A DNA stretch of 64,000 nt from Hemicentrotus pulcherrimus (taxonomy: Eukaryota > Echinodermata > Echinoidea > Camarodonta > Strongylocentrotidae): positions 176,751 through 240,750 of the forward strand of contig BEXV01000157.1 of assembly GCA_003118195.1 (NCBI GenBank). The letters run 5' to 3'. This document shows positions 1 to 13,524 of the stretch, in pieces. The position numbers and the translations under genes were made by a program. The first letter of the stretch is position 1; each line of letters starts with the position of its first letter. The notes under the pieces are model-generated. The model ran no database searches and was not told where the DNA came from. It saw only the letters and a program-made list of their open reading frames with translations.

Positions 1-710
1 TGCTACTAGTACGTCTTATACTTTTTTGCTCCACCGTGATTATTACTAATCACTTGCTACAACTAAATACAACTTGTACTGCTGCTGCTACAACTACTTC
101 TATACTAATACAAATACAAATACATATACATCTAAATATTATACAAAAAAAAATAAACAAATAAAAATAATAAAATACAAAAACCACTACAAAAACAACT
201 ACTACTACTACTACTCTGCAACTCCCGCCACTAACCATATCATCACTGGAGTTTTTTTCTACCACTGCTACAATGTGGGGACATCAATCCGTTGCTCTTA
301 TTAGTATTGATAACATGAGTATTAAATGCAGATACATTATCAGAATTTTCATTATTCAAGTAACTGTACAATATACAATACTTCCTGCCTACTGAATATA
401 CAATTTGATTCTATTTAACGGATGCACCGCTACCTGAGTAACACCCAAAGGACTTAAAGCATGGGCAGCTTTTGCGAACAAGATCTATCGTTAAACCAAC
501 TATTTACCCTTTTTTCTTTCCTTCCCTTTTTGTGTCACTCGATTCGTAATCAATAACGAAGATAGTGCTTTCTGCATTAGCATCTACAAGAACTGCCTGA
601 GAATATAATGTTACGTGCCGATGGCAAAGCGACCATTCATTTTTTTTCATATTCTACCTCCAGGAACTATTAAATATTCCTAAATCGTTCATTTAAGCGT
701 TAATACATAA
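1..710. other. AT-rich non-coding DNA with degenerate triplet tract
   Basis: Positions about 75-215 are a degenerate run of TAC, ACA and ACT triplets, which produces the low-complexity open frames seen there on both strands. The rest is AT-rich sequence without a coding-like frame, splice-bounded island or recognisable repeat. Confidence 0.6.
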
Positions 711-748
711 TATCAGGGATATGTTAGTTAACTCTCATATCCCTGATA
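711..748. repeat. perfect 13-bp inverted repeat (hairpin)
   Basis: TATCAGGGATATG at 711-723 is followed after 12 bases by its exact reverse complement CATATCCCTGATA at 736-748. No element boundaries extend beyond the arms. It may be a stem-loop or a relic of a mobile-element end. Confidence 0.7.
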
Positions 749-2280
749 ATATCTAGCATATCATCGTGAACACGGTCAATTCCATATTTCTTTATTGCGT
801 TATTCGAGTGTTAGAAATATATATCTACCAACATAAAAACTGGTCTCTTCCATATTTCTAAATTTTGTTATCAAAAAACATAATATCTATCATCGTGGAG
901 CTTATTGTTAATGGTTAGACCTGATTATTTTGTAAAAGCATTATTTCGACGAGCTCTGTCGTATATTAGGAGTGTGCATGAACTCTTCTTGGTCATGTCA
1001 GTTTATGCCGATTAGGTCATATTTCGATAATTATTCATATTATGATTTGGGAAATTATTCCAACAAAACAATATATTAACTAGGTATACAAAGTACAAAA
1101 CAATGGCGCAACAACTTGATGCCTATTGTTCAAAGTTTTTACAATAAAAAGGCAAGTGAAATGAGAAAATGCTGCTTTAACAAAGATATCCACAGAAAAA
1201 AAGGATGTAGATTGCCGTCACTGCGAAAATAGTACGATAATGTAAACCTATGATGACAAAAAGAGGGAAATATAGCAAAAACACACATGCAGGCGGGGAT
1301 GTGTTGGTTAAAAAAACGGGCGGGCTCTTGGCATGTAGAGCACGTTCGAAATGTGCGGAGCAAGTTTTCCATTGCCATGCGGAGGTTGACACGAGTTGAA
1401 CAAGAACGCAGCGAGGGGGAATAGGCTAATGAAAGATTGGAGAGAATAACTGACTGGAATATGAATAGCCCCCCACAGAAAATTACCCTCCAAAGTGGGC
1501 TCACACACCATTAAGTCAAAGATGCGATCCCGTAAGATGTTTTTTCTCTCTGTCTCTCTGCCATCATCAAATATACAGCGTTACCCTTCTGCCTACCTTA
1601 GACATGGCCCAAAATATTGACTCGGCGTCTGAATCAGCGTCCAATGTTCCATACGCTAGGCGAAATTGAGCCAGACCGTGATATATGTTCTTGTTTTTCT
1701 TATCGATTTAACCCGAATTCCTTGGACATGAAAATAAAAGATAGGCCTACTGGCCGGGATGACTAAAATTGAATTATACGAAACATTATTAGTTCTAGAA
1801 TAGGTATTCACATGCACCTACGCATCTGTCCGATAATTTTTTGGGGAAGTAGATGCAACAACTGATAGAGCAACCCTCATTTATAAGAGAAATATTTAGG
1901 TTTTGCATTACTGTTTCAATTGTCGCATTTGGAGTTCGACATTCCCCATTGGATCATATAGTTATATAGTTTATATCAATTATCAAAAACATATGCAGTA
2001 TAACATTGCATTTTTTTTCGGGTTGGATTCGCCGGTCAAGGCACCGAAAACTGTTGATGATGATATCAACTTGCCATTCGTTAGCTATCATAATCATATC
2101 ATTAATCGCTGATTTCGATATATAATATCAAAAACACAACCTACACTCTTCAGTCATCATGCAATGATGCACATCTCTTTTGTAATTCCGTTACGTATTC
2201 TTATATGTAAGTAATTAGCCCATACAACAGCTTTGCTTAAACTCTCGTAGAAATATTTTTATATATACATACATAATTCT
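749..2280. other. no gene recognised
   Basis: The minus-strand open frames around 1139-1511 have no ATG with a conserved-looking product and no splice context. A TAGGCCTA palindrome occurs at 1742-1749. Nothing else is supported. Confidence 0.5.
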
Positions 2281-2435
2281 GGGCCCCGTCTTACAGAGAA
2301 TTGCGATCGATCGCAGTTTTGAAACAAAGGTTCTCATTGGTTGATAGTGCGCGTGCTGTACAATACATGTAAAGATGATCTTGATAGGCCATTGCCATGT
2401 TGAGATTGATCTCAACTCTTTGTAAGACGGGGCCC
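2281..2435. mobile_element. MITE-like element with long imperfect terminal inverted repeats
   Basis: The element starts GGGCCCCGTCTTAC and ends GTAAGACGGGGCCC, a perfect 14-bp inverted pair. Pairing continues inward imperfectly for about 20 more bases and includes two short palindromes, GCGATCGATCGC near 2302 and TGAGATTGATCTCA near 2401. The total length is 155 bp and there is no coding capacity. I recall similar ends in marine deuterostome genomes, but have not searched. No convincing target-site duplication is visible, so the superfamily is not assigned. Confidence 0.75.
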
Positions 2436-2471
2436 TGGTCTTATTTGAAGACAACTGTGTAAACATGAACT

Positions 2472-2900
2472 TATATATATATATATATATATATGTATAT
2501 TTATAGCCATGAACAAACATAACACGCTTACTTCACCTGATGCGAATACATCGAAAAGGCTCGTGACGTTTAATCCATGCTTCTTCTGTATTCTTTCCAG
2601 TGTTGTGAATTAACATATTTTTTTACCATTTTCACCTTGCAACTCGTTGGACATTCTTCCGCTTAGTATTTTCAATATAATATATGAATTATATATATAT
2701 ATATATATGGGTGTGTGGGTGTGTGAATTAAAAAAATATATATATTGACATTCCTAACAGGAACAATGTCCAACGAGATACAGAGTATATGTGTATAGGC
2801 CTATATATAAATTTATATTTATATTTATATTTATTTATTTATATATAATTATATGTATTTTTATACATATATGAGTGTGTGGGTGTGTGAGTGTATATTA
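2472..2900. repeat. AT / GT microsatellite cluster
   Basis: Alternating TA runs occur at 2472-2500 and 2690-2708. GGGTGTGTG-type runs follow at 2709-2725 and 2873-2893, with degenerate TATATTTA tracts between. The repeated association of an AT run with a GTGTGGGTGTGTG block at two places suggests local duplication. Confidence 0.8.
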
Positions 2901-5900
2901 TAAAGGTAACAGTTGAATTATTGGTACCCCATGTCATTTTTGTTTTCGTAACTCAAGTATAAAAGGTGGAATGGTTGAATTAGGGCCTTTTAAAATTCTT
3001 TTTAAATTAAGCTTTACAGTCAAATTCTCATTAAACACAAATCGGGACAAATACATTTTTCACATACATAAATTACATAATTTTCTTAGGGTATGGGTAT
3101 CTTAGTTGTCAACTGTACATTTATAGATATATATAAATATTATGCGGTAATTGGAAGTACTCTTTATGCCATGATGAGACTTCATTACGTTTTTTACGCT
3201 TTTTCTCACACAGAGTCATGGATCTTATATCTGAATCATCATGATTGAATATACTACATTGAATACCAGTTGCTAAAATTGATTTAATTTATTTCGGTTT
3301 GATTTGATTTTTCTGTAAACTAAAAGGCGTACAACGATGCGACAGCATTTATTTCCCAATAGCTGAAGAAATGCATTCTCACGATATTAGAGTACACATT
3401 ATACTGAGATCGTAACAGAATAGGTGTAAAGTGTGCATTGTTTAGCGAAAACCATTGTCCTTTTGGGTCCTTTTAAAAAAAACATTTATCTTTATAATCT
3501 GGAGGAATCAGAATGCAAATAAAAAATAAAAAAAACTCGAAGTAACATGAGAAAATAACAATTTATGAGTTATAACGTCGAATAAATATAAACAGATTTT
3601 ACGTTTCACTGTTCAATCAGCTACACACAATAAGCTATCAAAATTATTGACCATATTTGTGTATTCTGAATTCTATCATCTTTTTTGAGTTTATTTTCCA
3701 CAACAAATAGAATCCTTAACATTCATTAGAAACACGCTTAAACATTTTCTCATTTTTAGTTACAATGCCGTTATATTTATATTTCAATTTCCCTCATTGT
3801 ATCACCGTTTATCACGCAACCGCTATTCAATTCGCTTTTACTGCACCAATAAAACAATTAAGTCTAATTTGTAGAATACTAATTGGATACATAAAAATGT
3901 ATTTAAGGCTGTGCAATGTGTTTTTCCATCGTGAATACTGAAAATGGTATATAATTTTAAACACAAGCAATACGCAGAGTAGTATTTTTCATGAATTTCA
4001 ATAAAAAGGCATTTACTTGTTTTACCACAATACAACGTCAATGCTCGGAGTTTTCCGAAATTATACTTACTGTTTTTATGGACTTGCATAATCATTCGAC
4101 AAATTATTTGTTATAATCTATGGTAAAATAATTAAGGCTTCCTCTCATGTGAAAAGAGAAAATAAATACATATACTTCTAATCAAGAGACTGCAGTCTTA
4201 GAGAAACCAATTTTCTATCTATTTCTGACATAATATCTCTTCGTTGTCTTCATTTCTAACTTTTACCCTGGAAACGCATTTAAAAAAAGTAAAACCATTT
4301 ATTTTGACGTGTTTCTACTTTGTCTATCTCTGGAAATAAATATATTTAATTTCAAAACGGTTGTTTACAATCCTTTCTCTTACTCGTTACTTTTCCTTTT
4401 TGTTTAGTTTATCCTCTAATCACCTTCTTATATGTCTCAAAATCATAAAATTTCTGTCTCTACAAATATCCTGTAGTAATTTGATCTGTAAGTAATTTTA
4501 TTTACTCATGGTACTTTAAAAGCACAATACATGTATTTCCGTATGAAATAAGATTTACATTATGGCAGAAATCCATTAAAAAGTTAATTACATTTTTTCA
4601 TTTCCTCGTATATTCAAAATCAGTCATATATTTTGAGATCATTGTAGATTTTAAGATTTATAATATAAGCTATAGATTTCCTCTTCATGAGATTGAAATA
4701 GGAATTTCAAACTAAGATTCTAAAAGCTGTACAGGCACTACTTTACCATGAATATTACAAATCTTTTTTTTACTTTTTACTTTAGTTTGTATCAACTTTA
4801 GTTAGCATATAGCATTATATTTTATTAACTATTTTTCACATTCATTGACAAAAACAATACATTTTCTTTTTCCGTATAGCAGAGGTGACTCAATAGTTCT
4901 TTGTATTACAAAAATGACATGCTCAATTCACAATTACGTCGATAATGATGTCATTGTAGATTGAATATGACGAAGTCGCCTGTGTGTCATAATGTAAATC
5001 TGTTTTCCACTTTCGTTGCAAATGTATCTTTCCAAACAGATGAAAAGAATATCAATTATTAATAGTTTTGCCACACCGTATAATCAACCATTACACTCGA
5101 GCGTCAATCAGTCGGAAAACGATGTTCAGTCAGTCATTTTTTTCCTTACATGCCGGGGCATAGTCGTGCATTTTACATCTTTCAAAGCGATCGTCTTCAA
5201 TACAAAATCTCAGTTTTGTAAGTCTTATGTGATCTCTAAATGTATTCTAAGTGTAAACTATTAAATTGTAAAGACCAGTTGTCAGTTTTTTTTCAGGACG
5301 TATTTTTGTTCTTTTACGTTGATAAAGAATTCAATAACATTGCACAATTACAATAAAAGCCGACCTTTAAGCAAAATATGTCTTTCGCCCCTATTAATCA
5401 CGATATTGCTTTAAATTTAATTGTCATTGGAAATTGATGTCTTTGTATTTCTGTCTGTCAAACTTAAATCTACTCAGAAATAAACATGTTTAATAAAAGA
5501 AACCGAGAATGTGAAGGCATTCAATCAATACGTATCAAACCACCAGGAATTATTTCATAAAAATAAAAGTAGGCGTATACGGTATATACTCAATTATATC
5601 TTTATTTCGTCAATACCAGTTTTCTTCAGAAGATTCAAAGTATAGAATTAGTGTTTCAAGGAATTCAATATTGATTAGACTCAACAGGAAAATCCAAAGC
5701 AGATTATAAGGTATTTTTCCTCAAAGAATCATCTACAAATGTTGTCTTCTTATTTTAGATATAAATGTTGCCAACTACACTGAGAACAAAATAAGTGCAT
5801 CATGTAGATTTCACTTTGATAAACAAAAAACAATACAAACATCACTTTAAAAACGGTAAATAAAATGTCTACACCAGACACACAGACAGTTTTAAAGAAT

Positions 5901-6034
5901 TGGCTTAAAACTTGGTCGCAATTTCAAAGAAGAATAGGCCTACATATTTTAAAGATAGCTATATTATTCTTAGATACAGACAATCAGTTGCTTTTCTTTC
6001 TTAGCTGTTAATAAAATTCATGAATCTTGTTTAG
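2901..6034. other. AT-rich stretch, no gene recognised
   Basis: Open frames at 3838-4095 (minus) and 5016-5264 (plus) are AT-driven, lack splice-bounded structure and do not resemble a known family. TAGGCCTA occurs at 5935-5942. I see no other organised feature. Confidence 0.5.
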
Positions 6035-6156
6035 CTCACTAGAATTAATAAATCCTTGATCGAGTTTGTAGCATCAATTCCCGAAAAGTGGAAAACGAAT
6101 ATATGGATCCGCGTAGAGAACATGCGTTGCAACAACCAGATGAAAGTGGAAAAAAC
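6035..6156 (+). CDS. candidate internal exon 1 of an unrecognised gene
   Basis: This is a 122-nt open island between an acceptor-like CTTGTTTAG and a GTACGT donor. It starts in phase 0 and ends in phase 2. It encodes about 40 residues beginning LTRINKSLIEF and containing SIPEKWKTNIWIRVENM. The island is more GC-rich than its flanks and has natural-looking codon variety. The phase-2 end matches the start of the next candidate exon at 9319, giving an ACA Thr codon across the junction. No upstream ATG exon was found, so the model is 5'-incomplete. I do not recognise the protein. Both splice sites are ordinary rather than strong, and chance is a real alternative. Confidence 0.35.
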
Positions 6157-9100
6157 GTACGTAGTGTGTATGTATAAACCTACCCGCCGTATTCAAGTGA
6201 TTTTCGCATCGCTATACGATCAACAATACAAATCCACTGAAAGTGCTTACTATAAAGCGGACATTTCCTTTGAATTCTTTAAAAATATTCTGGAATAATA
6301 GCCGATGATTTAAAAGGAACAGCTTTTTTTTCCAGTTTCCCGCTCATTTTCTTGCAAAGATAAGTAGTTTCATAGGAGCATGAGGTGAAAGACTGCAGCG
6401 CTTGCCTTGATCGAAGGGTCCGGGTTTGCGTCACCGGGACGGTAGGGTCAGATACTACGGCGTTTCGCTGGCTAGCTGCTGCGGGGACCCAACCAAACGC
6501 GATGATTTTGCAAGAGATATATGCAGCGCTGCAAAGAGTCAAGTTTTTTTTCCCGCGGTTGTATTTCATACATTTTACATACAATAAACATACAACATGG
6601 ACATATCATTCAAATACAAATGTACAACTCATCAAAGAAAAATGAAACGATCAATCATTCAAACTTCTTTATATTAAAACCAACCAAGCCTTTTCTGATT
6701 TCAAAGATATTGGGGCCTTTATGCACATGCATTTTACATGTATACATTCAATACTTCTTTCAGAATCTTCTCATATACATCACCTATTCAGTAAGCGCTT
6801 CTTGGAAAACAGCATTTAATAGGCCTACCTTTCAAATCAAAATAAAAAAACATAAACGTGGAGGCTGAGCTGTGGATTTTCCTGATGTGGCAAGATCTGG
6901 TTTTTAAACACTTGGCATTGAATGACCCCAGTTTTTTTTTATTTGTAGAACCGAAACATGAGGTGTATTTCTGTGTTATGTAGGAAACTCATGAGAAGAA
7001 GCGGAAAATAAGTGTTCGAGTTGCCGGAAACCAGAAAGGAAAGACTGGCACCACATTTTGTTTTTCTCCACGTTCTCTCTTTCCTTTCGGATAGCATTAT
7101 TTTCCCATAAAATCTAGGTACTGCGAAAGCATAAATACAGATATAGTTTTGGATCACCTATTATTATTTCTGCATGTATTTTTTCATACAACCGAAACGT
7201 GAAGTATTTATTCATGCTTTGCGTTTTGATAGAATCGTGGATAAAAAAAAATATATACATAGTCCAATGTTTGAGTTTGATTCAAAACGGAGTAATACTG
7301 TTTATAGAATAACAATTTATACAATAAAATTTTCTCTTAGAAAATCACTAATGAATCATATGAAAATGAAAAAGACCAAGGGATAACAATAGCTAAAATG
7401 TTACATGAAATGTAGAAGTAGATGCAAAAAAGTGCATGACCAAGAAACACTTAATAAATAGGACTGAAAAATAATTGTGAAATGGTATATTGGAGGTACA
7501 GAAAATCTGGAAACTGGGTGGTAAATGCCGAATGATTTTAGGCAGGGCGTGAATTGGAGTCTAGCTTAGAGTGGTAGAAACCTGGTAGACATCGCCGCCT
7601 ACCAGGGGGACCGGTGGAGGGGTGAGAGGGGGCAAGAGGTGGCTCACCTTCAATCCTTGTGGCTTGAACTTGACACCTTCAAGTCGATCAAGACTGTCAG
7701 ACAGGAAAAAATTGCTCAAAGTAAGTCACAAACTCAAATCCGTATTGTGTGGTCTAGCCAAACGACGACAAGCAGCCGACATAGCATGAAACCATCGGGC
7801 AGTGGCACAATTGTCAACGGGCTATACTCCCGATCCAACCCCGGAACGAACTCGGCATCGGACGTGGCCAAAAAGTGAAAAAGGGAGGCTCGGGCAAGAG
7901 GCGACGTGCATTCAGGAAAGCCTCCTTGGTTTGTATCCGGGCATGGAGTCGAGCACGAGTCTTCTTGACTGGAGAAAAATCTCTTTTCAGCCCAACACTT
8001 GTTGATCAGCGCTAGAAATAAGGGGCGAGCATTGTCAAGACCCGGACAAGCATCGGGGGTTGTCGGCTGGGCGACGTTGCGAGAGCTTGGCTTCAAACCG
8101 TCACCAAGCCAGTTTATTGAACTTGAACTAGAGCCCGCTCAACGCTCGGTGTACACGCTTCTTAGTGGCAGAGTGCACTGTGTGGATACGTGTGTATACC
8201 GTCGGATTTGACCCCTGACATAGCGCACATTAATATCGGCGACATGCTTACATATCGCTATCTACTCTTCGCCATCGAGCCCTGACCCACGGGCCCTATT
8301 GCTTTCCTGGGGCCGCGTCACAGGGGTTCTTCATATCAAGATGGCCGACACAAGACTGATGTGATGCTCCTTTCCCTAAATTTCCAGGCATCAACTAGAG
8401 TTTGTATTTCCACTTTTTCTTCTCTTCCCCTCTCTCCCTCTCTATTCCCCCATCACTGTTTTGGGCGGGAGTTGTAAGTTGAGTTTGGTGGCGATATAAG
8501 CTGGGCTCTCTCGCCCAATCCCGACGCTCCATGAGTCGCGAGTGTGACCGGGGTAGGGCATCTTGTGCGCATCGTAAAGAGAGAAGAAGGAGGTAGGGGT
8601 GAGCTGAAGGCCGTCGACATTCCCTGGCATCCTCGCCACACTCAACCACGATGACTGATAGTAGATACTGCCAAGAATTATCACCACGAGTTGGCACTGC
8701 GCCATCTCCCGTCCAAAACAAATAGCACCTTTATTCGGAGGTCGTTCTAAATGTCGAAAAGATGCAAAATTCAGTCCTTGCTGCAATTCAAATGAACAAG
8801 ACAATGCATTGGTCTTCGTTGATGCACAATGCAAAGATGATGCACGTTTACTGACATAGTATTTTCGATGCGACGCAATATAGGCACTATGTAAAATAAC
8901 ATCACAACAGGTGAATATCTTCCAATACGCTAAACAATGTGCGTGAACACCCTGGTTTTGGTTATCCTACCGTCGTATTAAACGAGTTTACAACTCTCTC
9001 CATACTTTATGACATAAACATTCCTCATTCTGAGCCTTTCAAGTCAACTAATCACGTGACTAGACCAAATCATGGCCCAATTAATCTTCTCACGATTGTA

Positions 9101-9318
9101 CTATTGTTAATGTTCAAGGAAATGGCGCTATACTCACTCTCCAAGCGGAGCAAAACCACTGAAAAGTACAGGTTTATATTATTCATTGTAACTGCGAGTG
9201 AGCTCATCCCTCTTTTTCCGTCCATGATATTTCTTTCCCCCATTACAGTTCATACAAATATTTAGTAGGCTTTGATTGTGTAATTGGTACATTATTTCGT
9301 GGCGATATCTGAAACTAG
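6157..9318 (+). other. proposed intron; contains GC-rich islands
   Basis: This is the proposed first intron of the 6-16 kb gene model. It contains a CpG-bearing island at about 6380-6535 and a longer GC-rich block at about 7540-8930. The long block has open frames on both strands that overlap each other, plus an eight-base hairpin at 7581-7606 and CAAGATGGC (a YY1-like motif) near 8338. No product is recognisable in these frames. They may be regulatory or first-exon sequence, but nothing decides it. Confidence 0.35.
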
Positions 9319-9399
9319 AAAGCAGCAATTTAAAAGGTATGTGGGAGCCCTACCTAATGACGAGATTCAGCGACTGTGTAGCAGATTGATTGAAGAAAA
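9319..9399 (+). CDS. candidate exon 2 of an unrecognised gene
   Basis: This is an 81-nt island ending in a perfect GTAAGT donor (9400-9405). The frame reads KQQFKRYVGALPNDE then IQRLCSRLIEE, with a split AAG Lys at the 3' junction (phase 2). It is close to half GC, unlike the AT-rich DNA around it, and uses varied codons. The acceptor chosen (AAACTAG before 9319) has a poor pyrimidine tract; a second AG at 9325 is an alternative that would start in phase 0. A much better acceptor at 9248 leads into an in-frame stop. The phase-2 end fits the exon at 11741. The protein family is not recognised. Confidence 0.5.
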
Positions 9400-11740
9400 G
9401 TAAGTACAAACACTCATTTTGGTTTAGGTTTACATAGGACTGTACTAGAATAGCATGATATTGATGATATTAATGATATTTTACCCTGCAAATGAAAAAA
9501 AATATTGGCATAAAGGTAGGCGGTCCTGACTTATGTAAATACAATTTTGCTACCTGTACTTTTTTCTTTCTCCTTTTAAGGGATAGGATACTCATCATGA
9601 TGCTTATAAAGGCAAATCATTTATTTGAGAAAATGACTATCTAGATTGGATGCGTTATAGCTTATTGACCTATATTATAACAAATGATACATTTTTCTTT
9701 GTATCAAATGTATGAATACAGTGATTTTTTTCTGACCGATATACATGTATGTGAAATTAACACCATTCTCTTAAATTGAAATAAGTTGTATATATATTAT
9801 TTCTTTTATTAAAATCATAAATGTAGTACCAACAACATGTACTGAAATATGCATGCGCAGTACGGAATGTAATATCGTCTGTTATCATATATATTAATGT
9901 TTGTTTTATCTTGATTTGTATTTTTGAATTTTTGTTAAATCAAATTTATTTTTCGGAATGACCATTCAATATCTTCTTGCTATTTAATATCGATCAATCA
10001 GTTCAGCTTTGCAAGTTTAGATCTTTTCTGTTTAATGATGCTGAATAAATTAAATTTCCACATCAAAAATTCAAGAAAAAATAACAGACATTATACAAAA
10101 AAAAAGTTCTTTTCTCACTATTCTTTTGACTCTCTCGTCGAAATTAAAATTCTCATTATAACACTAAGTTGCTGTATCCTACGACAACGAAAATATTCAA
10201 GTTAAATACGAGCCACAATTTCAAACCCTCCGATAATATACTCGCATCTTACGCGCACAATTTGTTTGTTGTCGGTAAATACAAAGTAAGTAATACATAA
10301 AAACAAAATATGATATCCTTCTGAATATACATAAACGTAGATATACCTACACTTTGTCGACTGGTATTTTAATATGCATTTTTTTTTATCTGAGATGGAC
10401 ATCAACAGCGATGATTCATGAGTGATAAGCAAAAACTTGTTACTTTCTCCCCCTAACGGTGTGAAAAATTCACGCTCTGATAACCATGACATGGGCTAGA
10501 TTGATAGCAAAATTCATTTCCTTCTATCACCTCGCCCGGAGTTTGTCAAGATACATAAATGAGGGAGAGATACAGGGGAGGGAGGGAGCGGATGGCCGAG
10601 GAGAAAAGGAAAAGATAAAGAAGTGAGTTGTAATGGTTGGAGAGCTATGCGCCGCCATCGTTAACGGCGGGAGAAAATAGAGCTACCCGCTCGACGCACA
10701 AAGGATGATGCTCCAACTATATAGTCCTCCATCGTTAGTCGCACATGAATGTTCAGCGGACATTGTCGATACAGGTGTGCCGAAACTTCCGCGGGAGTGC
10801 CAGGTCGGCACGGTGGGAAGATGATGCAAGAGATTGTAAAATACCACCTTGCCTATCTACGTAGAAGTAAAACATTAGGTACAGATACTTGAACGAAATC
10901 ACCTCATAAAAGGTATCTTAGATTCGATGATGTAATCGATGACCAAATGTGTTTTTAAATTTTACAAAATGTTGGACATAAGATGTGAGCAACATTTGAA
11001 TGATAAAAAATGATGGCGATAAACTGTCTGCTACTGTTAATATCTGACAACAACAACAACAAAATGAGATTGTAATTTCAGAAAGTAGCATTTACTGGAA
11101 GAGAGATTGTGATACAGGACAACAACAACAACAAAATCATAATTTTGACATTAGAAAACTGGGTAAATGACTGCCCCGTGACCCTATTCCAGTCACGTCT
11201 TTAGTAATAGCCACCCTCGTCATTTCTGCCCAATTAGTTTTCATACAAATTTGATAACCCCTCTTTCAGATCAAAAATGACGGAATTTGCCAAATTGAAG
11301 AATAGTAGAAACATTTGTCTTCGAAATATTAAAAGGAGTTAGCGTTTTTGTTTTCATACAGATGCGACAATATCTTATTTAGTTTAACGTTTTTTTATAT
11401 AATGATTTTGTCTTTATGTATAATAATTTACAGTATCAAGATAAACGAGACAAAAATGAATAGATTAATTATAAATTTAGAGTAAATCATTGTTAATTCG
11501 TAAATTAAGATAGATTTAATTGTTGTGATTTTCTATCTAGTAATATATATATCTTAAATAATATATTTGTTGTATCATTGCAAGTCAACTGTTGTCACCG
11601 AAGGAATTGTGAAGCTGACAATTTCGTTATATCATTGTATTCAAACATTTAAATGATTTCTCTTTAATGTCCCCCTCCCCCCTCCCCCTTGTTACGTTTT
11701 TGACCATATTCACAAGGATTCATAATCTAATACATTTCAG
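9400..11740 (+). other. proposed intron with CpG-rich block
   Basis: The intron is mostly AT-rich. A GC- and CpG-rich block at about 10530-10850 contains CCGCC and GGCGG arms around ATCGTTAA, a CATTGT Sox-like site and other short motifs, but no convincing frame. A 20-base CAA-rich direct repeat occurs at about 11046 and 11118. Confidence 0.4.
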
Positions 11741-11841
11741 GAACAAATGGTACAATTTTAATGGGGGAAGCTACATGCAATGTTCACAATATCTCGCCGA
11801 CTATTCATCTTTGTATCACGGAATGTACCTTCCGATGATCG
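11741..11841 (+). CDS. candidate exon 3 of an unrecognised gene
   Basis: This is a 101-nt island with a good acceptor (CTAATACATTTCAG) and a perfect GTAAGT donor. It enters in phase 2 and leaves in phase 1. It encodes NKWYNFNGGSYMQCSQYL followed by ADYSSLYHGMYLPMI, an aromatic-rich and protein-like sequence. Phase and strand agree with the candidate exon ending at 9399 and with the candidate terminal exon at 15819. GC content is above that of the flanks. I do not recognise a domain. Of the four islands in this model it has the best splice sites. Confidence 0.55.
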
Positions 11842-13524
11842 GTAAGTGATAAGATGATAAAACAAGTTACTTACTTACAATGCCAAATATATCAAAAATA
11901 CTATCAAATACGTAAAATAGTACATGGCTTTAACATGAAATTGGTGGTATATTTTTTTCTAAAATTAAGACTTGGTTAATCATTAAACACTGTTAGGATT
12001 TTAATTATTGAGTATTTTAGTGTGTAGTATTCTTTTTCATTTTATCGTTCCTTTCCCCTTCATGATCGTGTATAAATGCAATGAATCACTTTAAATGTAT
12101 ATAAATACAAAAGTGATACTTGATGAAAACAAAATTAATGTCCATCTTTTAAAGCAGAATCTATCAAACATAATACAATATAATGAAATACAGTAACTGG
12201 TTCCTGTAAGAAAATCATTGTATAGTGTAATACTCCTTAGACAAACGAAATCATATGATGTCATTTTTGTAATTTATGGCGTAGGTGACTACAAAATGCG
12301 ATATGAAATCATTTCATAAATAACAAAGTTTATTTGGTAATAATGTACAAAATGGAGTACTTCAACGCACGCTATCATGATACACCGGAAATAATGATCA
12401 AACACTAATAACGAAAGACTATAAAATGCAATATTTCAATTATTACAAAGTGACAGTTTGTGTATTTTAAAAAAGAGAGGAAATTCACATCAAGCGTTTG
12501 AAAATGGAAACCTCTTTTCACCTTCAAAAAGTTTAACATGACAGTTCAAATCACAATTTTATTAGGTTTCAAACAATATTGAATGATGATGATGTACTCG
12601 AAGCGTTGTCACGTCTTGGCTCTTTGTGAATGTTTGAACAATATTTCCGGTATTTAAAGTGCATTTAAACGCTAATAAAATACTTCATTTTTAAAATATC
12701 AACAAGTAGACATTGATTAATTGATGTCAAACTACAATTTTTTATAATCATTTATATATATTATGAGAGTAATGTTTCATTAAAGCACCTTTTTCAAGTG
12801 TGAGGAACCAAAGGGAAAATATGGCTTTTACAGAATTATATCGAAGGTTTAAGCAAAAACACAACTCAAACATTGCCAAATCATCATTTTGAAGATAAAC
12901 ATAATAAGAGTATTTTATCATCCAGCACCATCTGTCTGTTGACAGTGAATAAAAGGATTTGTTTGCGAATGTGTTCACTTGTATCCTACGCGTACTTGGA
13001 TGTGCGTATTTGAATGATTTTTTTTTTACATCTGATTCCATTTCTTCTAACATAATTAGATCATGTTTTTCACTTGAACCTCTATCGTTGTTTCACATTT
13101 ATATGTTTCACATGTTTTTTAAAATTTTGTTTGTTAAGATTATGTTTTGAGATGTAGGATGACGTCATAATAAATATGATTCAATGTTTTGCCATTTCCA
13201 AAAAATAAACATAATGATATATTATGTACGCACTTTAGGTCGAATTTGATTCGTCATAATTGCATTGTTTGAAGAAAAAAATACCTGTCAATTTGGTAAA
13301 ACTATCCATTTATTTTGGAAGTGCACACAGACGTTACATCATAATGTGATGTGCACTACAGAAGGACAGAATATTATTATACAAAATATTGACTGGTCCT
13401 GACTGGAACATTCAGTATATAATATATAAGATAGCCTTGAATACACTTTGCTATCTAAAATCAAAGATGAATGCGATCTCATGCACTGTATGTATCTTGA
13501 GCCGTCCAGACTTCCGAGTCATAT

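Noticed and set aside
7639..8211. Overlapping open frames on both strands in a GC-rich block
   Set aside because: High GC lowers stop frequency on all frames. None has a recognised product; the GTAAGT at 7716 does not fit the phase of the next exon candidate.
9249..9318. Excellent acceptor TTTCTTTCCCCCATTACAG at 9248 as the start of exon 2
   Set aside because: All three frames from this point meet a stop before or within the coding-like segment, so it was not used.
11046..11137. Direct CAA-rich repeats as a possible CRISPR-like array
   Set aside because: There are only two copies of a low-complexity unit in a eukaryotic context.
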